A stretch of DNA of 64,000 nucleotides from Microbacterium atlanticum (GCF_015277815.1 NZ_CP063813.1:2790001-2854000); one strand, 5' to 3'; shown: positions 8,351 to 19,904, counted from the stretch's first letter. Numbers and translations are program-made. The notes: generated by a model from the letters alone, not told the origin.

Positions 8351-8971
8351 ATGACCACAGACTCGAAGACCCGCTTCACACTGATCCCAGACACGGCCAC
8401 GATCGATGCCACCCGCACCGCTCTCGAGAGCCGTGGATTCAGCGTCGAGGTCACCGACACCCTCGACGAGGCGCGTCATGCCGCGCTCGCCCGCATCCCG
8501 GAGGGCGCCTCAGTGATGACACACACCTCTGTCACCGTCGACCAGGCAGGCATCAGCGCCGCGATCGACGAAGGGCACTACGGGTCGGCGCGCACCGCGC
8601 TCGCAGCTCTCGACTGGGAGACCCAGAGGGACGAGCAGAAGGCAGTCGTCGCCAAAGCGCAGGTTGCGCTGGGCAGTGTCCACGCGGTCACAGAGGATGG
8701 CATTCTGATGATCGCGTCGGCCAGCGGCAGCCAGCTCGGGGCGTATTTGTACACCGCTGAGCAGGTCATCTTCGTCGTGGGCGTGCAGAAGATCGTCCCC
8801 GACCTCGCCACCGCGCACGAGCGTGTGTACCAGCACACTCTGCCGTTGGAGGACATCCGGGCGCGAGCGGCCTACGGTGTGCCGAGCTCGGTGAACAAGA
8901 TCCTCGAAATCCGCCAGGAGCGGCCCGGCCGCATCCACGTCGTTCTCGTCCGCCAGAACGTCGGCTACTGA
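8351..8971 (+). CDS. LUD domain protein (LutC/YkgG-like)
   Basis: 206 residues matching the LUD fold: ALESRGFSVEV near the N-terminus, IPEGASVMTHTSVTVDQAG (about 56-74), and the core VTEDGILMIASASGSQLGAYLYTAEQVIFVVGVQKIVPDL (about 112-151). LutC participates in lactate utilisation together with the iron-sulfur proteins LutA and LutB. Neither partner is here, so this is a stand-alone copy under the divergent TetR regulator. Function beyond family level is unknown. Confidence 0.8.
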   Translation: MTTDSKTRFTLIPDTATIDATRTALESRGFSVEVTDTLDEARHAALARIPEGASVMTHTSVTVDQAGISAAIDEGHYGSARTALAALDWETQRDEQKAVVAKAQVALGSVHAVTEDGILMIASASGSQLGAYLYTAEQVIFVVGVQKIVPDLATAHERVYQHTLPLEDIRARAAYGVPSSVNKILEIRQERPGRIHVVLVRQNVGY

Positions 8972-12045
<3,074 letters not shown>

Positions 12046-12066
12046 CGCCAGCCGCGAAGGATCATT

Positions 12067-12108
12067 GCATGGCGCTCGGCCGGGGGTAACTCGACCGAGC
12101 GCCTTGCA
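12067..12108 (+). terminator. katG terminator hairpin
   Basis: TGCA-T-GGCGCTCGG (12067-12080) can pair with CCGAGCGCC-T-TGCA (12095-12108) with one T-T mismatch, 21 bp after the katG stop. Confidence 0.65.
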
Positions 12109-12188
12109 CGTGCGACGCCGCGCCGTCCTCGTCCGCTACGTTTCAGCGTTGCAGCGGACGTCGTCGCATTGCAGTCAGTGGTTGCAAG

Positions 12189-12202
12189 TTAGGTTAACCT
12201 AA
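12189..12202. promoter_or_regulatory. Iron-box-like palindrome
   Basis: TTAGGTTAACCTAA is a perfect 14-bp palindrome ending 13 bp before the start of the siderophore-interacting domain gene. It contains the TTAGGTTA/TAACCTAA half-sites of DtxR/IdeR operators, but with the centre shortened relative to the 19-bp consensus. Confidence 0.6.
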
Positions 12203-12215
12203 GTAGGGTGGTCTT

Positions 12216-12632
12216 ATGGCAAAAGCCCACATTGGAGAGCCGTCCGAGACGCACACGCACTTCGTCGCGGCAGGAGACCTCGCCGACATCGCAATGATCG
12301 CGCGACTTATGAGGCGCCTTCCCGCTGGCGCCTACGGCCAGGTGTTTCTTGAGACCGACGGCACCTCCGCGTCGGCCATTCTGGACGGACCGGGCCGGAT
12401 CGGCGTGACCTGGCTTGTGGGGACTTCGTCCGACTCGGGCGCGCGGGGGGCGCGTGCTGCGCGCGCCGTCGCGGCCTGGATGTCCGAGTGGATGCCGGAC
12501 GATCTCGCGCACGACCACGATTCATATCCTCGGCTGATCGGATGCTTCACACCAGCCGTGACCCGCCACCTGCGCCAACGCCTGGGCGACCGCGCCGGTC
12601 TGATGCATCCGCTTCACGGCTATCACGGCTGA
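12216..12632 (+). CDS. Stand-alone SIP (siderophore-interacting protein) C-terminal domain protein
   Basis: 138 residues. The stretch FVAAGDLADIAMIARLMRRL (about 16-35), then GAYGQVFLET, resembles the NAD(P)H-binding C-terminal half of siderophore-interacting flavoreductases (usual form AGDETALPAIARLLEEL). The N-terminal FAD domain of a full SIP protein is missing, and the gene is too short ever to have held it. ATG follows AGGGTGG. The iron-box-like palindrome directly upstream suggests induction under iron limitation. It may partner with a separate flavin domain, or bind siderophore or nucleotide only (inference). Confidence 0.65.
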   Translation: MAKAHIGEPSETHTHFVAAGDLADIAMIARLMRRLPAGAYGQVFLETDGTSASAILDGPGRIGVTWLVGTSSDSGARGARAARAVAAWMSEWMPDDLAHDHDSYPRLIGCFTPAVTRHLRQRLGDRAGLMHPLHGYHG

Positions 12633-12663
12633 CGCAACCGACTCGCGCCTGTGCGGCATGTGC

Positions 12664-14268
12664 TCACTCGTTCGCGCGAGAGCCAACAACCAGATTTCGA
12701 AGCGGAGGAAACTGCTGCGGGACTGCCGTGCGGTGCCGAATGAGATCCACTGCGCCTACGAGGGCCGCTAGAGAGACGAAGACGAGGGAAGCGATCATCC
12801 CGGCTGTGTACGCGCCCGGGTACGCCGCCCCATCGGACCCGTCGCCGTTCGCCCCGTTGATCGATGCGTAGAACAGGGCAAGCGCAACGGCGCTGCCCAC
12901 GGCGGTCCCGATGCGTTGCCCCAGTTGGCCGATGGAGCCAGCCAGCCCTCCCTCATGCGGGGCGATCTCACCGAGCATGAGCGTCTGATTCGGTGCGAGC
13001 ACGATGCCGACGAAGACACCACCGCACGTCAACGCACAGGCCATGAACCATATAGCGGCAGCCGGGGCCGCGAGCACAGCGGCGGCCACGATACCCGCCT
13101 CACTGAGGACAAGTCCCAGGAGTCCGGCGACGACAAGTTTCCGCCCGATCCGGGCAACGAGAAGCCCGCCGATCCAGGACGAGATCGCTTCGGCAACCGC
13201 GAAGCCGATCAACACCATCCCCGAGACGACCGGGCTGAGCGCCAATCCTTCCTGGAGAAACAGAGTCGTCACGATCAGCATCCCGGACAGAGACGCGAAC
13301 ACCGTCGTCGACAGCAGCACGCCGTTGCGAAACGAGATCGTCCTGAACATCCGGAACGGCATCAAGGGCAGCCGGCTCCGCGCCGCGTAGTGCCTCTCCC
13401 ACCAGATCAAGGCAGAAAGCAGCAGCAACGCCGCACCCAGCAGCCACCACCGTCGCGGATCGTCATTCGGCGATCCGGTGGTGAACAAGAACGGCCACAG
13501 GAAAGCCAGCACGGTGAGCGCAAAGAGCAAGACACCGACTGGATCCAGTTCGAGCCGTCTCTGTGATCGTCCCCGGGCACCGGGCAGCAACCATGCGGCC
13601 AGCACGATCACCAGGAGCGACAGCGGCACATTCATCCAGAAGATGAGGCGCCATCCGTCTGCCTCGCCACCAATTGCGATAAGCAGACCGCCAAGAGTCG
13701 GTCCGAACGCCGTCGCAACCCCGATCGTTGCCCCGAACAGGCCGAAGGCGCTCCCGCGTTCAGCACCCGTGAACAGCTGCTGGATGAGCCCCAGCACCTG
13801 CGGCATCTGGAGTCCCGCAGCCGCACCCTGCACGATGCGCGAAATCATCAACGCGGTCGCACTCGGCGCGAGCGCACACGCAACGCTGGCCACCAGGAAG
13901 AGCGAGAGACCTACGATGAATAGCGCTTTTCGCGACCGCTGGTCGCCGAGCCTTCCGGCGGGGACAAGCACGAGGCCGAATGCGAGCACGTACCCGGAGA
14001 CGATGAGCTGCAGGTGGGTCGAGCTTGCCTCGAACGCCGCTTGTATCGACGGCACCGCCACGTTCACCTTGGTGAGATCGAGAATCGTCAGCGCCGCCAC
14101 TGACACTGCGGTCCAGTATGCGAGCCACCGTCGTCGTACGCTGAGCGCGACGCCCGTCCCGGAGGCGGTCGTGGTGCTTGTGACCTGGGAACCGACATCG
14201 GGCGACACCCTGCCGACGCTAATCCCCGCCGGCCGATCCGACGCCGATCGTGGTTCGGTCAGTGACAC
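12664..14268 (-). CDS. MFS transporter, DHA2-type drug/metabolite exporter
   Basis: 534 residues with about 14 hydrophobic segments, the DHA2 (EmrB/QacA) pattern. Motif A is seen as AGRLGDQRSRKALFIVG (about 107-123) and motif C-like Gly/Pro residues in GATIGVATAFGPTLGGLLIA. A hydrophilic N-terminal tail of about 45 residues suggests the GTG at 14268 may be upstream of the real start. It would export hydrophobic compounds by proton antiport. Second gene after the hotdog-like protein on the same strand, converging on the SIP gene. Confidence 0.88.
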   Translation of the reverse strand: MSLTEPRSASDRPAGISVGRVSPDVGSQVTSTTTASGTGVALSVRRRWLAYWTAVSVAALTILDLTKVNVAVPSIQAAFEASSTHLQLIVSGYVLAFGLVLVPAGRLGDQRSRKALFIVGLSLFLVASVACALAPSATALMISRIVQGAAAGLQMPQVLGLIQQLFTGAERGSAFGLFGATIGVATAFGPTLGGLLIAIGGEADGWRLIFWMNVPLSLLVIVLAAWLLPGARGRSQRRLELDPVGVLLFALTVLAFLWPFLFTTGSPNDDPRRWWLLGAALLLLSALIWWERHYAARSRLPLMPFRMFRTISFRNGVLLSTTVFASLSGMLIVTTLFLQEGLALSPVVSGMVLIGFAVAEAISSWIGGLLVARIGRKLVVAGLLGLVLSEAGIVAAAVLAAPAAAIWFMACALTCGGVFVGIVLAPNQTLMLGEIAPHEGGLAGSIGQLGQRIGTAVGSAVALALFYASINGANGDGSDGAAYPGAYTAGMIASLVFVSLAALVGAVDLIRHRTAVPQQFPPLRNLVVGSRANE

Positions 14269-14314
14269 ATGGACGCAGCTACCCCTTTCGGCAAGCGCAC
14301 GAGAGACGCGACCC

Positions 14315-14758
14315 TCAGTTGTGAACGAGGTACACGGCGCGCGCCGACATTACTTGGCGGAGGCCGTCCTGCACGAGGACGTCGTGCTCCACCGTCAGTT
14401 CGTACCCGCTGGGCACCTTGTTCACCTCGAGCACGAGCGCACTCACGCTGATCGGGGTGCCCACCTCGATCGGCGACCGAGCCCGGACGCTCTGGAAGGG
14501 GCGAGGACAGTCGACTCGCGCACCGTCGACTTCGAGAAGCTCACTCCAGTGTCTTGCCAAACCCGCGGGGGTGAGACGGAGCTCATAGGTGTCGCCCACA
14601 CGACGCCGAGCTCCCACGTGCGCGATGTCTGGTTGAGTGCCCTCGGGAGCTCCGAGCGCCGCTGAACCGTCGCTCTCATCAGCCTCGAACTTCGCCCAAT
14701 TGGACCAGCCCAAGTGATTTCCACGCAGGCCGGGGACGCGGCTGTACGGATAGGTCAT
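14315..14758 (-). CDS. Small hotdog-fold-like protein, function unknown
   Basis: 147 residues, ATG at 14758. The pattern GDTYELRLTPAGLARHWSELL (about 55-75), a central SPIEVGTPISVSALV stretch, and alternating hydrophobic C-terminal strands (ELTVEHDVLVQDGLRQVMSARAVY) resemble MaoC or thioesterase-type hotdog domains, but I see no conclusive catalytic signature. It lies 46 bp before the MFS gene and may share its transcript. A role as hydratase, thioesterase or binding protein is open. Confidence 0.5.
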   Translation of the reverse strand: MTYPYSRVPGLRGNHLGWSNWAKFEADESDGSAALGAPEGTQPDIAHVGARRRVGDTYELRLTPAGLARHWSELLEVDGARVDCPRPFQSVRARSPIEVGTPISVSALVLEVNKVPSGYELTVEHDVLVQDGLRQVMSARAVYLVHN

Positions 14759-15215
14759 GACAAATCACCCGTGATCAACTATTGGTCCGCATTGCAGGGT
14801 TCGACCGGGCGTGCCCGAACTATTGGTTGCCGGGCGAAGTAGAGCACCGAGTCACCTTTCACCCCTAGGAAGATCCCCGGGTGACTCGACGTCGGCCCCT
14901 GCGTCACGGGGGTTCTCATCCACGGCCTGCCTGTTCGTCCCGCCATCCGCAATTGTGCTCATGTACGCCCAGGTGAGCCCGTCCACGGCGATCCACTCTC
15001 GGCCATGCGGCGCCGGGCCTGAGGTCGCTGCCTTCAGAATGACAAGAACGTGAGCCGCCAACTGGTGGAGGACTCGCCTCAGCGCCATCGTGAATCACGT
15101 CGTGTGGAGCGACGCGGGCGCCGGGGGTTCAATGTGCGCGATTGCGAAGGCCGCCCACATCTTGAGTCGACCGTGTCCCGATCACACAGTGACACGCCGC
15201 GGTGGCGGTGAACGC
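14759..15215. other. Intergenic region without a supported gene
   Basis: About 455 bp between the hotdog-like gene and the small winged-helix gene. Short open frames on both strands (for example 14852-15088 minus) lack ribosome-binding sites and recognisable domains. I see no clear repeat or RNA. It could hold the promoter of the 14758 gene. Confidence 0.4.
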
Positions 15216-15452
15216 TCATGCTGCCTGGCGAGGCAGATACCACGACCCGTACGAGCCGTCTCGGGCCTCGATCAGACCGGCCTCGGCCATGACGCCGAGT
15301 GCCGATGCGACCCGGTCGACGGCCACCCCGAGCGCTCGAGCGATGTCCTGCGGGTAACCCGGGGCTTCGCTCAGCATCCGCACGAGCTTCGCCTCAAGCA
15401 CGCCGGGGACCGCTTCGCCTCTATCGGCGAGGACTGTGAAGGTATTGCTCAT
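15216..15452 (-). CDS. Small winged-helix DNA-binding protein
   Basis: 78 residues. LVRMLSEAPGYPQDIARALGVAVDRVASALGVMAEAGLIEARDG (about 23-66) reads as helix, helix-turn-helix and wing of a MarR/DprA-C-like winged helix, followed by a short YGSWYLP strand. There is no effector domain. AGGAGGTTCGC directly before the ATG is one of the best ribosome-binding sites in the window, so the gene is real. It is divergent from the dioxygenase alpha gene and might regulate it (inference). Confidence 0.7.
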   Translation of the reverse strand: MSNTFTVLADRGEAVPGVLEAKLVRMLSEAPGYPQDIARALGVAVDRVASALGVMAEAGLIEARDGSYGSWYLPRQAA

Positions 15453-15566
15453 GCGAACCTCCTGATGTTGGCATCGGTGTCCCGCAAACTATTCAGCTCC
15501 GAGGACGGCTGCGCCAGTCGGCGTATCGGTGAACGGAACATCGACCATGAACCCGACGCGCCAACG

Positions 15567-15618
15567 ATTTCGCACAGTGGACCGATTTCTTGGAGCGGCG
15601 TGCGGCAGTGCCTAGCGT
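15567..15618 (+). promoter_or_regulatory. Predicted promoter and operator of the dioxygenase operon
   Basis: A TTGGAG -35 (15590-15595), 17-bp spacer and TAGCGT -10 (15613-15618) lie 69 bp before the alpha-subunit start. ATTTCGCACAGTGGACC at 15567-15583 is a weaker copy (12 of 17) of the recurring GGTCCGCTnAGCGGACC element, with its GGACC 34 nt before the -10. Confidence 0.5.
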
Positions 15619-15686
15619 CAGGTAATCGACGCGGTACGCCGCAGCATCCCTCCATCACATGGACCGGTAGGACCCGAGAGGTACTC

Positions 15687-17102
15687 ATGACCCTTACCAA
15701 CCACGACCTCGAAGAGATGGTCGATTGGCAGAACGGCAGTCTCTCCCCTGAGATCTTCACCAACGAGGAGATCTACCGCCGGGAGCTCGAGAAGGTCTTC
15801 GGCCGTACGTGGCTCTTCCTCGCCCACGATTCACTGATCCCCAAGCCCGGCGACTTCTTCACGACCTACATGGGTGCTGACCCCGTGATCGTCGCACGCC
15901 AGCGAGACGGCTCGGTAAAGGCGATGCTCAACTCGTGCCGCCACCGCGGCATGATGGTGTGCCGCGCCGAAGAGGGCAACATGAAGCAGTTCACCTGCCC
16001 CTACCACGGCTGGGTCTACAATCTGGCGGGCGAGCTCACCTCGGCTCCGTACGAAGAAGAGGTCTACCACGGAAAGCTCGACAAGTCGAAGTGGGGCCTA
16101 CGCTCCATCCGCGTCGAGGAGTACAAGGGCCTGTACTTCGGCAACTTCGACGACGACGCACCGCCGCTGGTGGACTACCTCGGCGACTTCACGTACTACA
16201 TGGACACGTGGCTCGACGCCTCCGACGGCGGCATGGAGTTCCTGCCCGGAATCATCAAGTGGCGTGTCCCCGGCAACTGGAAGATCATCGCCGAGCAGTC
16301 CGGCGGCGATGCCTACCACGCCGCGGTGACCCACGCGTCATCGCTCGGTCTGCTCATGGCGTACGACCCCGCACTCGAGAACGAGTACGGTCACCTCGTC
16401 GGATCGCGACAGGGCCACGGCTTCGCCTTCTTCTCCGAGATGGCGGGCGGCAAGGCCGCCGGAATGGGCCCCGAGGTCACCGAATGGCTCGACAACCGTG
16501 TGCGCAAGATGGAGGAGAAGCACGGTAGGGGGCGTCCCATCGGCGGCAACTTCACGATCTTCCCGAACTTCGGCGGCCTTCCGAACCTCTCGAACGAGCC
16601 GACCACGTCGGCGCGCACGATCTTCCGCGTGTGGCACCCCAAGGGCCCCAACGAATTCGAGGCGTGGGAGTTCGTCGCGGTCGACAAGAGCATGCCGCAG
16701 GAGCTGAAAGATGAGCTCATCACGCGCGTCTCGTTCGCCGAGGGCGCGGCCGGCGTCGTCGAGATGGACGACGGCGAGAACTGGGCCTACGTGCGCGACA
16801 TCCTCGAGAACGGCTATCAGGCCCGCAAGATCTCGTGGAACATGCAGATGGGCATGGGCACCGAGGTCTGGGAGCACGACGAGTACCCCGGACACATCCA
16901 GAATCAGGGCTTCGGCGAGCTGCCCGCTCGCGCGATCTATCGCCGCTGGCTGGAGTTCATGACGAGTGAGGAGTGGCCTGTCGTGCAGAGCGACCCGCGC
17001 GTCCCCGAGTTCGTCGAGCGGGCGAAGGAGCGCGCGAAGGCGTCTCCGACCGTCATCCGAGACCGCGCCACGTGGGTCCCCGAGACCTCGGCTGACGCCT
17101 GA
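15687..17102 (+). CDS. Aromatic ring-hydroxylating dioxygenase, alpha subunit
   Basis: 471 residues from the ATG at 15687 (after GAGAGG); earlier in-frame codons are not preceded by a site. The Rieske 2Fe-2S ligands are Cys84, His86, Cys104 and His107 (CRHRG and CPYHGW). The mononuclear iron site is visible as Asp208-x2-His211-x4-His216 in GGDAYHAAVTH, with the third ligand expected in EMDDGENW near the C-terminus. Length and the beta subunit that follows fit toluene/biphenyl/cumate-type hexameric oxygenases that make cis-dihydrodiols. The substrate is not deducible. First gene of the operon with beta, aldo/keto reductase and the EthD-like protein. Confidence 0.95.
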   Translation: MTLTNHDLEEMVDWQNGSLSPEIFTNEEIYRRELEKVFGRTWLFLAHDSLIPKPGDFFTTYMGADPVIVARQRDGSVKAMLNSCRHRGMMVCRAEEGNMKQFTCPYHGWVYNLAGELTSAPYEEEVYHGKLDKSKWGLRSIRVEEYKGLYFGNFDDDAPPLVDYLGDFTYYMDTWLDASDGGMEFLPGIIKWRVPGNWKIIAEQSGGDAYHAAVTHASSLGLLMAYDPALENEYGHLVGSRQGHGFAFFSEMAGGKAAGMGPEVTEWLDNRVRKMEEKHGRGRPIGGNFTIFPNFGGLPNLSNEPTTSARTIFRVWHPKGPNEFEAWEFVAVDKSMPQELKDELITRVSFAEGAAGVVEMDDGENWAYVRDILENGYQARKISWNMQMGMGTEVWEHDEYPGHIQNQGFGELPARAIYRRWLEFMTSEEWPVVQSDPRVPEFVERAKERAKASPTVIRDRATWVPETSADA

Positions 17103-17131
17103 TCCATCCGCGACTCGAGAGAGATTGACCG

Positions 17132-17716
17132 ATGACCCTGTCTTATGAGGAGACCGCCGTCCACCAGGACGAGGCGTTTCCGTACATCCACGTGTCGCCC
17201 GAACTGCAGCACCAGGTGACGCAGTTCTACTACCACGAGGCTCGCCTGCTCGACGAGTGGCGCTGGTCGAAGTGGCTCGCGCTCTTCGCCCAGGACATCC
17301 GCTACTGGATGCCGCTGCGTCGTAACCGGCTTCGCACGCGCTCGTTCGACCAGGAGATCCCGACGCGTATCGGGATGTCGCACATGGACGAGAACCACCA
17401 CGAACTGAGCATGCGCGTCAAGCAGCTCGAGAGCAGCACGCACTGGTCGGAGCAACCACCCAGCCGCACGCGTCACGTGGTGTCCAACGTGTGGGTCGAG
17501 CAGGTCGAGACCAACGACGACGGCATCGAGGAGCTCTCGGTGCGCACGTACTTCATCGTCTACCGCAACCGTTCCGAAGTGGATGTCGACGTGTGGGCCG
17601 GACAGCGCCAGGACGTGCTGCGCCGCGATCCGGAGACCGGCTTCAAGATCGCGAACCGCACGATCCTGCTCGATCAGAACGTCATCCTCTCCAAGAACCT
17701 CTCGATCCCGTTCTGA
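17132..17716 (+). CDS. Aromatic ring-hydroxylating dioxygenase, beta subunit
   Basis: 194 residues, the usual size of beta subunits (NTF2-like fold). Recognisable landmarks are FYYHEARLLDEWRWSKWLALF (about 31-51), DIRYWMPLRRNR, the SRTRHVVSNVWVE strand and the end DQNVILSKNLSIPF. It is a structural partner of the alpha subunit 29 bp upstream and together they should form alpha3beta3. Confidence 0.95.
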   Translation: MTLSYEETAVHQDEAFPYIHVSPELQHQVTQFYYHEARLLDEWRWSKWLALFAQDIRYWMPLRRNRLRTRSFDQEIPTRIGMSHMDENHHELSMRVKQLESSTHWSEQPPSRTRHVVSNVWVEQVETNDDGIEELSVRTYFIVYRNRSEVDVDVWAGQRQDVLRRDPETGFKIANRTILLDQNVILSKNLSIPF

Positions 17717-17761
17717 GCGCTCCCGAGCGCGAACGGAAACCATCACACGACGGGACCATTT

Positions 17762-18739
17762 GTGAAGTACAACCAACTCGGCGATTCCGGAATGAACGTG
17801 TCCCAGGTCATCTTGGGAACGGCGACGTTCGGCATTTCGCCAGAGGGCGCAGCCGTCGACGAGCTCGTCGGCCATGCGATCGATTCAGGGGTCACTCTGT
17901 TCGATACGTCGAACTCCTACGGGAACCAGCCGGATTACTCGTGGCCGGGGGCTACCCCGTGGCAGGAACGCGCGTCGTCGGAAGAGCTTCTCGGCAAGGC
18001 GCTCGCCGATGCCACCGACGAGATCCTGGTCGCATCTAAGGTCGGAGAGCCTTTGGGGCAGGCGCGCATCGACGGCCCGTTCGTCGGTCATCTCGGACGC
18101 GATCACGTGCTCGAGCAGGCGGCGCTCAGTCTCAAGCGACTCGGGCGTGACCATCTCGATATCTACTACGCGCATCAGCCCGACCCCGAGACGCCCGCCG
18201 AGGAGATCGTCGGTGTCTTCAATGACCTGATCGATCGCGGCGATATCCGCGCGTGGGCGATCTCGAACTTCACACACGCCGACACCGAGGCGATACTGGA
18301 CGCGGTCAAGCGCACCGGCCTTCGTGCACCCATCGTGCACCAGTGCTCGTACAGCGTCGCCCGTCGCGACCGCGCAGAAGACGTCATCCCCTCGCTCGAG
18401 TCGGCCGGCATCCCGATGTACGCGTACAGCCCTCTGGGCATGGGTCTGCTGGCGGGCCGTGCGGCCGCGAAGCGAGACTGGGGCGGGCATCGTCGCTGGG
18501 GCGGACCGGGGTTCACCGACGCGCAGGTGGAGGCCGCCGGTGCGTTCGAGGATGCCGCAGCGCAGTTCGGCCACGAGCCGGCCGACCTCGCTATCGCCTG
18601 GTTGCTGCGCAAGCGTCCCGTGCTCAGCGTGATCGTCGGCTCGACCTCGGTGCGGCATCTGTCGACCGCCTGCGCCGCTGTCGACATCGATCTCACGCCC
18701 GAACAGGTCGCCGCGATCGACGCCATCCGCTTCCCCTGA
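17762..18739 (+). CDS. Aldo/keto reductase in the dioxygenase operon
   Basis: 325 residues, GTG start. The AKR tetrad is visible: Asp and Tyr in LFDTSNSYGN (about 40-49), Lys in LVASKVGEPL and His in YYAHQPDP. C-terminal cofactor residues lie in SVIVGSTSVRHL. It should use NADP(H). Its place directly after the beta subunit, where a cis-dihydrodiol dehydrogenase (an SDR) normally sits, suggests it oxidises the dihydrodiol or reduces a downstream aldehyde/ketone. Which one cannot be decided from sequence. Confidence 0.9.
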   Translation: MKYNQLGDSGMNVSQVILGTATFGISPEGAAVDELVGHAIDSGVTLFDTSNSYGNQPDYSWPGATPWQERASSEELLGKALADATDEILVASKVGEPLGQARIDGPFVGHLGRDHVLEQAALSLKRLGRDHLDIYYAHQPDPETPAEEIVGVFNDLIDRGDIRAWAISNFTHADTEAILDAVKRTGLRAPIVHQCSYSVARRDRAEDVIPSLESAGIPMYAYSPLGMGLLAGRAAAKRDWGGHRRWGGPGFTDAQVEAAGAFEDAAAQFGHEPADLAIAWLLRKRPVLSVIVGSTSVRHLSTACAAVDIDLTPEQVAAIDAIRFP

Positions 18740-18775
18740 GCCAGTTGTCCGTCCTAGGAAAGGTCCGCACACACC

Positions 18776-19297
18776 ATGTCCCTTGGAGATCTGATCGATC
18801 CCGGCGGGCGCGATACCGCCCATGTTTACCTTGACGTGCGCTTCGGCAAGAACCTCGATCAACGCCCGTTCGAGTATCAGCTGCTCAACGATGACGAAGG
18901 CTTCCTGGAGTTCGACGAGACGCCGGTGCCCGACGACAACGATCCCGACATCCGTCTCACCGGCCCGGTGGTCTTCGACACGTGGGCAGAGAATGCCGAG
19001 GGCGCGCTGTACGTCGTGCTCTACCCCGTCCCCGCCGACAGGCTGTCTGAGTTCGACTCCTGGTTTGCGCAGGAGCACACGCCCGTCCTCCTGGGCGCGC
19101 GGGGTTGGCTCCGCACGCGGCTGTTCGCGCCGGAGGACGGTCCGGTCACTCGCGTCGCCGTGCACTATATCGCCAACCCGCTTGCGATGGAATCAGACGA
19201 ACGCACGCTGTCTGTGCGCACGCCGCGCGCCGACGATGTGCTCGACGCCGCCTGGACAGGAGAGGTGCGAGAGTTCCTCGCCCTCTCCGGAAAGTAG
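18776..19297 (+). CDS. EthD-like (dimeric alpha/beta-barrel) protein, function unknown
   Basis: 173 residues. The central YVVLYPVPADRLSEFDSWFAQEHTPVLLGARGWLRTRLF (about 81-118) looks like an EthD/DABB-type ferredoxin-like domain with the WF-x2-EH motif. A homologue lies at 56356-56850 in this window, sharing EFD-x-WFAQEH-x-P-LL. Such small proteins may act as cyclases, decarboxylases or monooxygenase helpers. It is 36 bp downstream of the aldo/keto reductase and likely in the same operon. Confidence 0.6.
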   Translation: MSLGDLIDPGGRDTAHVYLDVRFGKNLDQRPFEYQLLNDDEGFLEFDETPVPDDNDPDIRLTGPVVFDTWAENAEGALYVVLYPVPADRLSEFDSWFAQEHTPVLLGARGWLRTRLFAPEDGPVTRVAVHYIANPLAMESDERTLSVRTPRADDVLDAAWTGEVREFLALSGK

Positions 19298-19367
19298 GGG
19301 TCAGGATCAATCCCCGTCCATCGCGCCGGACGCCCGCGGCGTTCGGCGCGATGGAGTCTTCACGCCA

Positions 19368-19431
19368 ACTGTCCACTTGGACTGCTCAGCGGACCCGCGA
19401 TGAGTCCGATCGAGGAAGCTCTGGTTAGAGT
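19368..19431 (+). promoter_or_regulatory. Ferredoxin promoter with two operator-like elements
   Basis: GGACTGCTCAGCGGACC at 19379-19395 matches the recurring element GGTCCGCTnAGCGGACC at 15 of 17 positions. Its GGACC is 35 nt before a TAGAGT -10 hexamer (19426-19431). An overlapping ACTGTCCACTTGGAC at 19368-19382 matches the sites beside the IclR gene at 44195 and 44528. Confidence 0.5.
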
Positions 19432-19495
19432 CGCCGCATCGGCGTCAACCCGACAGCGGAATCGGCGCCCTCACCTCACCTTCATTGGATTGCAA

Positions 19496-19873
19496 ATGAC
19501 CAGCATCGACACCGACGAGACCGGCCTCGGACCCGGCTGGGTGCGAGCCTGTCCAACAAGCGACATCGATATCGACACCGCGTTCATCGTCGACGTCAAG
19601 CCCCCCGTCGCGGTCTATCACATCGAGGACGGCTTCTACGCGACCGATGACACATGTAGCCATGCAGAGTCCTCCCTTGCTGATGGCTACATCGAGGAGG
19701 GTTGGGTGGAGTGCGAGCTCCACTATGCGAAGTTCAACATCAAGACCGGAGCCGTCATGGCTCCGCCCGCCAACCGCCCGATCGGGACCTATCCCGTGCA
19801 GATCGTCGACGACATCGTGTACGTCGACCTGAGCGAGCACCGCGGCTGCGCCATCGCGGCCCTCCGCCCTTGA
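19496..19873 (+). CDS. Rieske-type ferredoxin of the ring-hydroxylating system
   Basis: 125 residues from the ATG at 19496. The Rieske 2Fe-2S ligands are Cys54, His56 (CSHAE) and Cys73, His76 (CELHYAKF). Length and motif spacing fit BphA3/NdoA-type ferredoxins that carry electrons from a flavoprotein reductase to the oxygenase. The ferredoxin reductase follows 31 bp downstream. An in-frame GTG/ATG further upstream (19400) would add 32 unlike residues and cross the predicted promoter. Confidence 0.92.
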   Translation: MTSIDTDETGLGPGWVRACPTSDIDIDTAFIVDVKPPVAVYHIEDGFYATDDTCSHAESSLADGYIEEGWVECELHYAKFNIKTGAVMAPPANRPIGTYPVQIVDDIVYVDLSEHRGCAIAALRP

Positions 19874-19904
19874 CCCTCACTAGCCACGGCAGGAAGACCA
19901 GAGC

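Noticed and set aside
14852..15088. A small minus-strand frame in the 14759-15215 gap
   Set aside because: No ribosome-binding site, no recognisable fold, and an overlapping plus-strand frame of similar length; could be chance.
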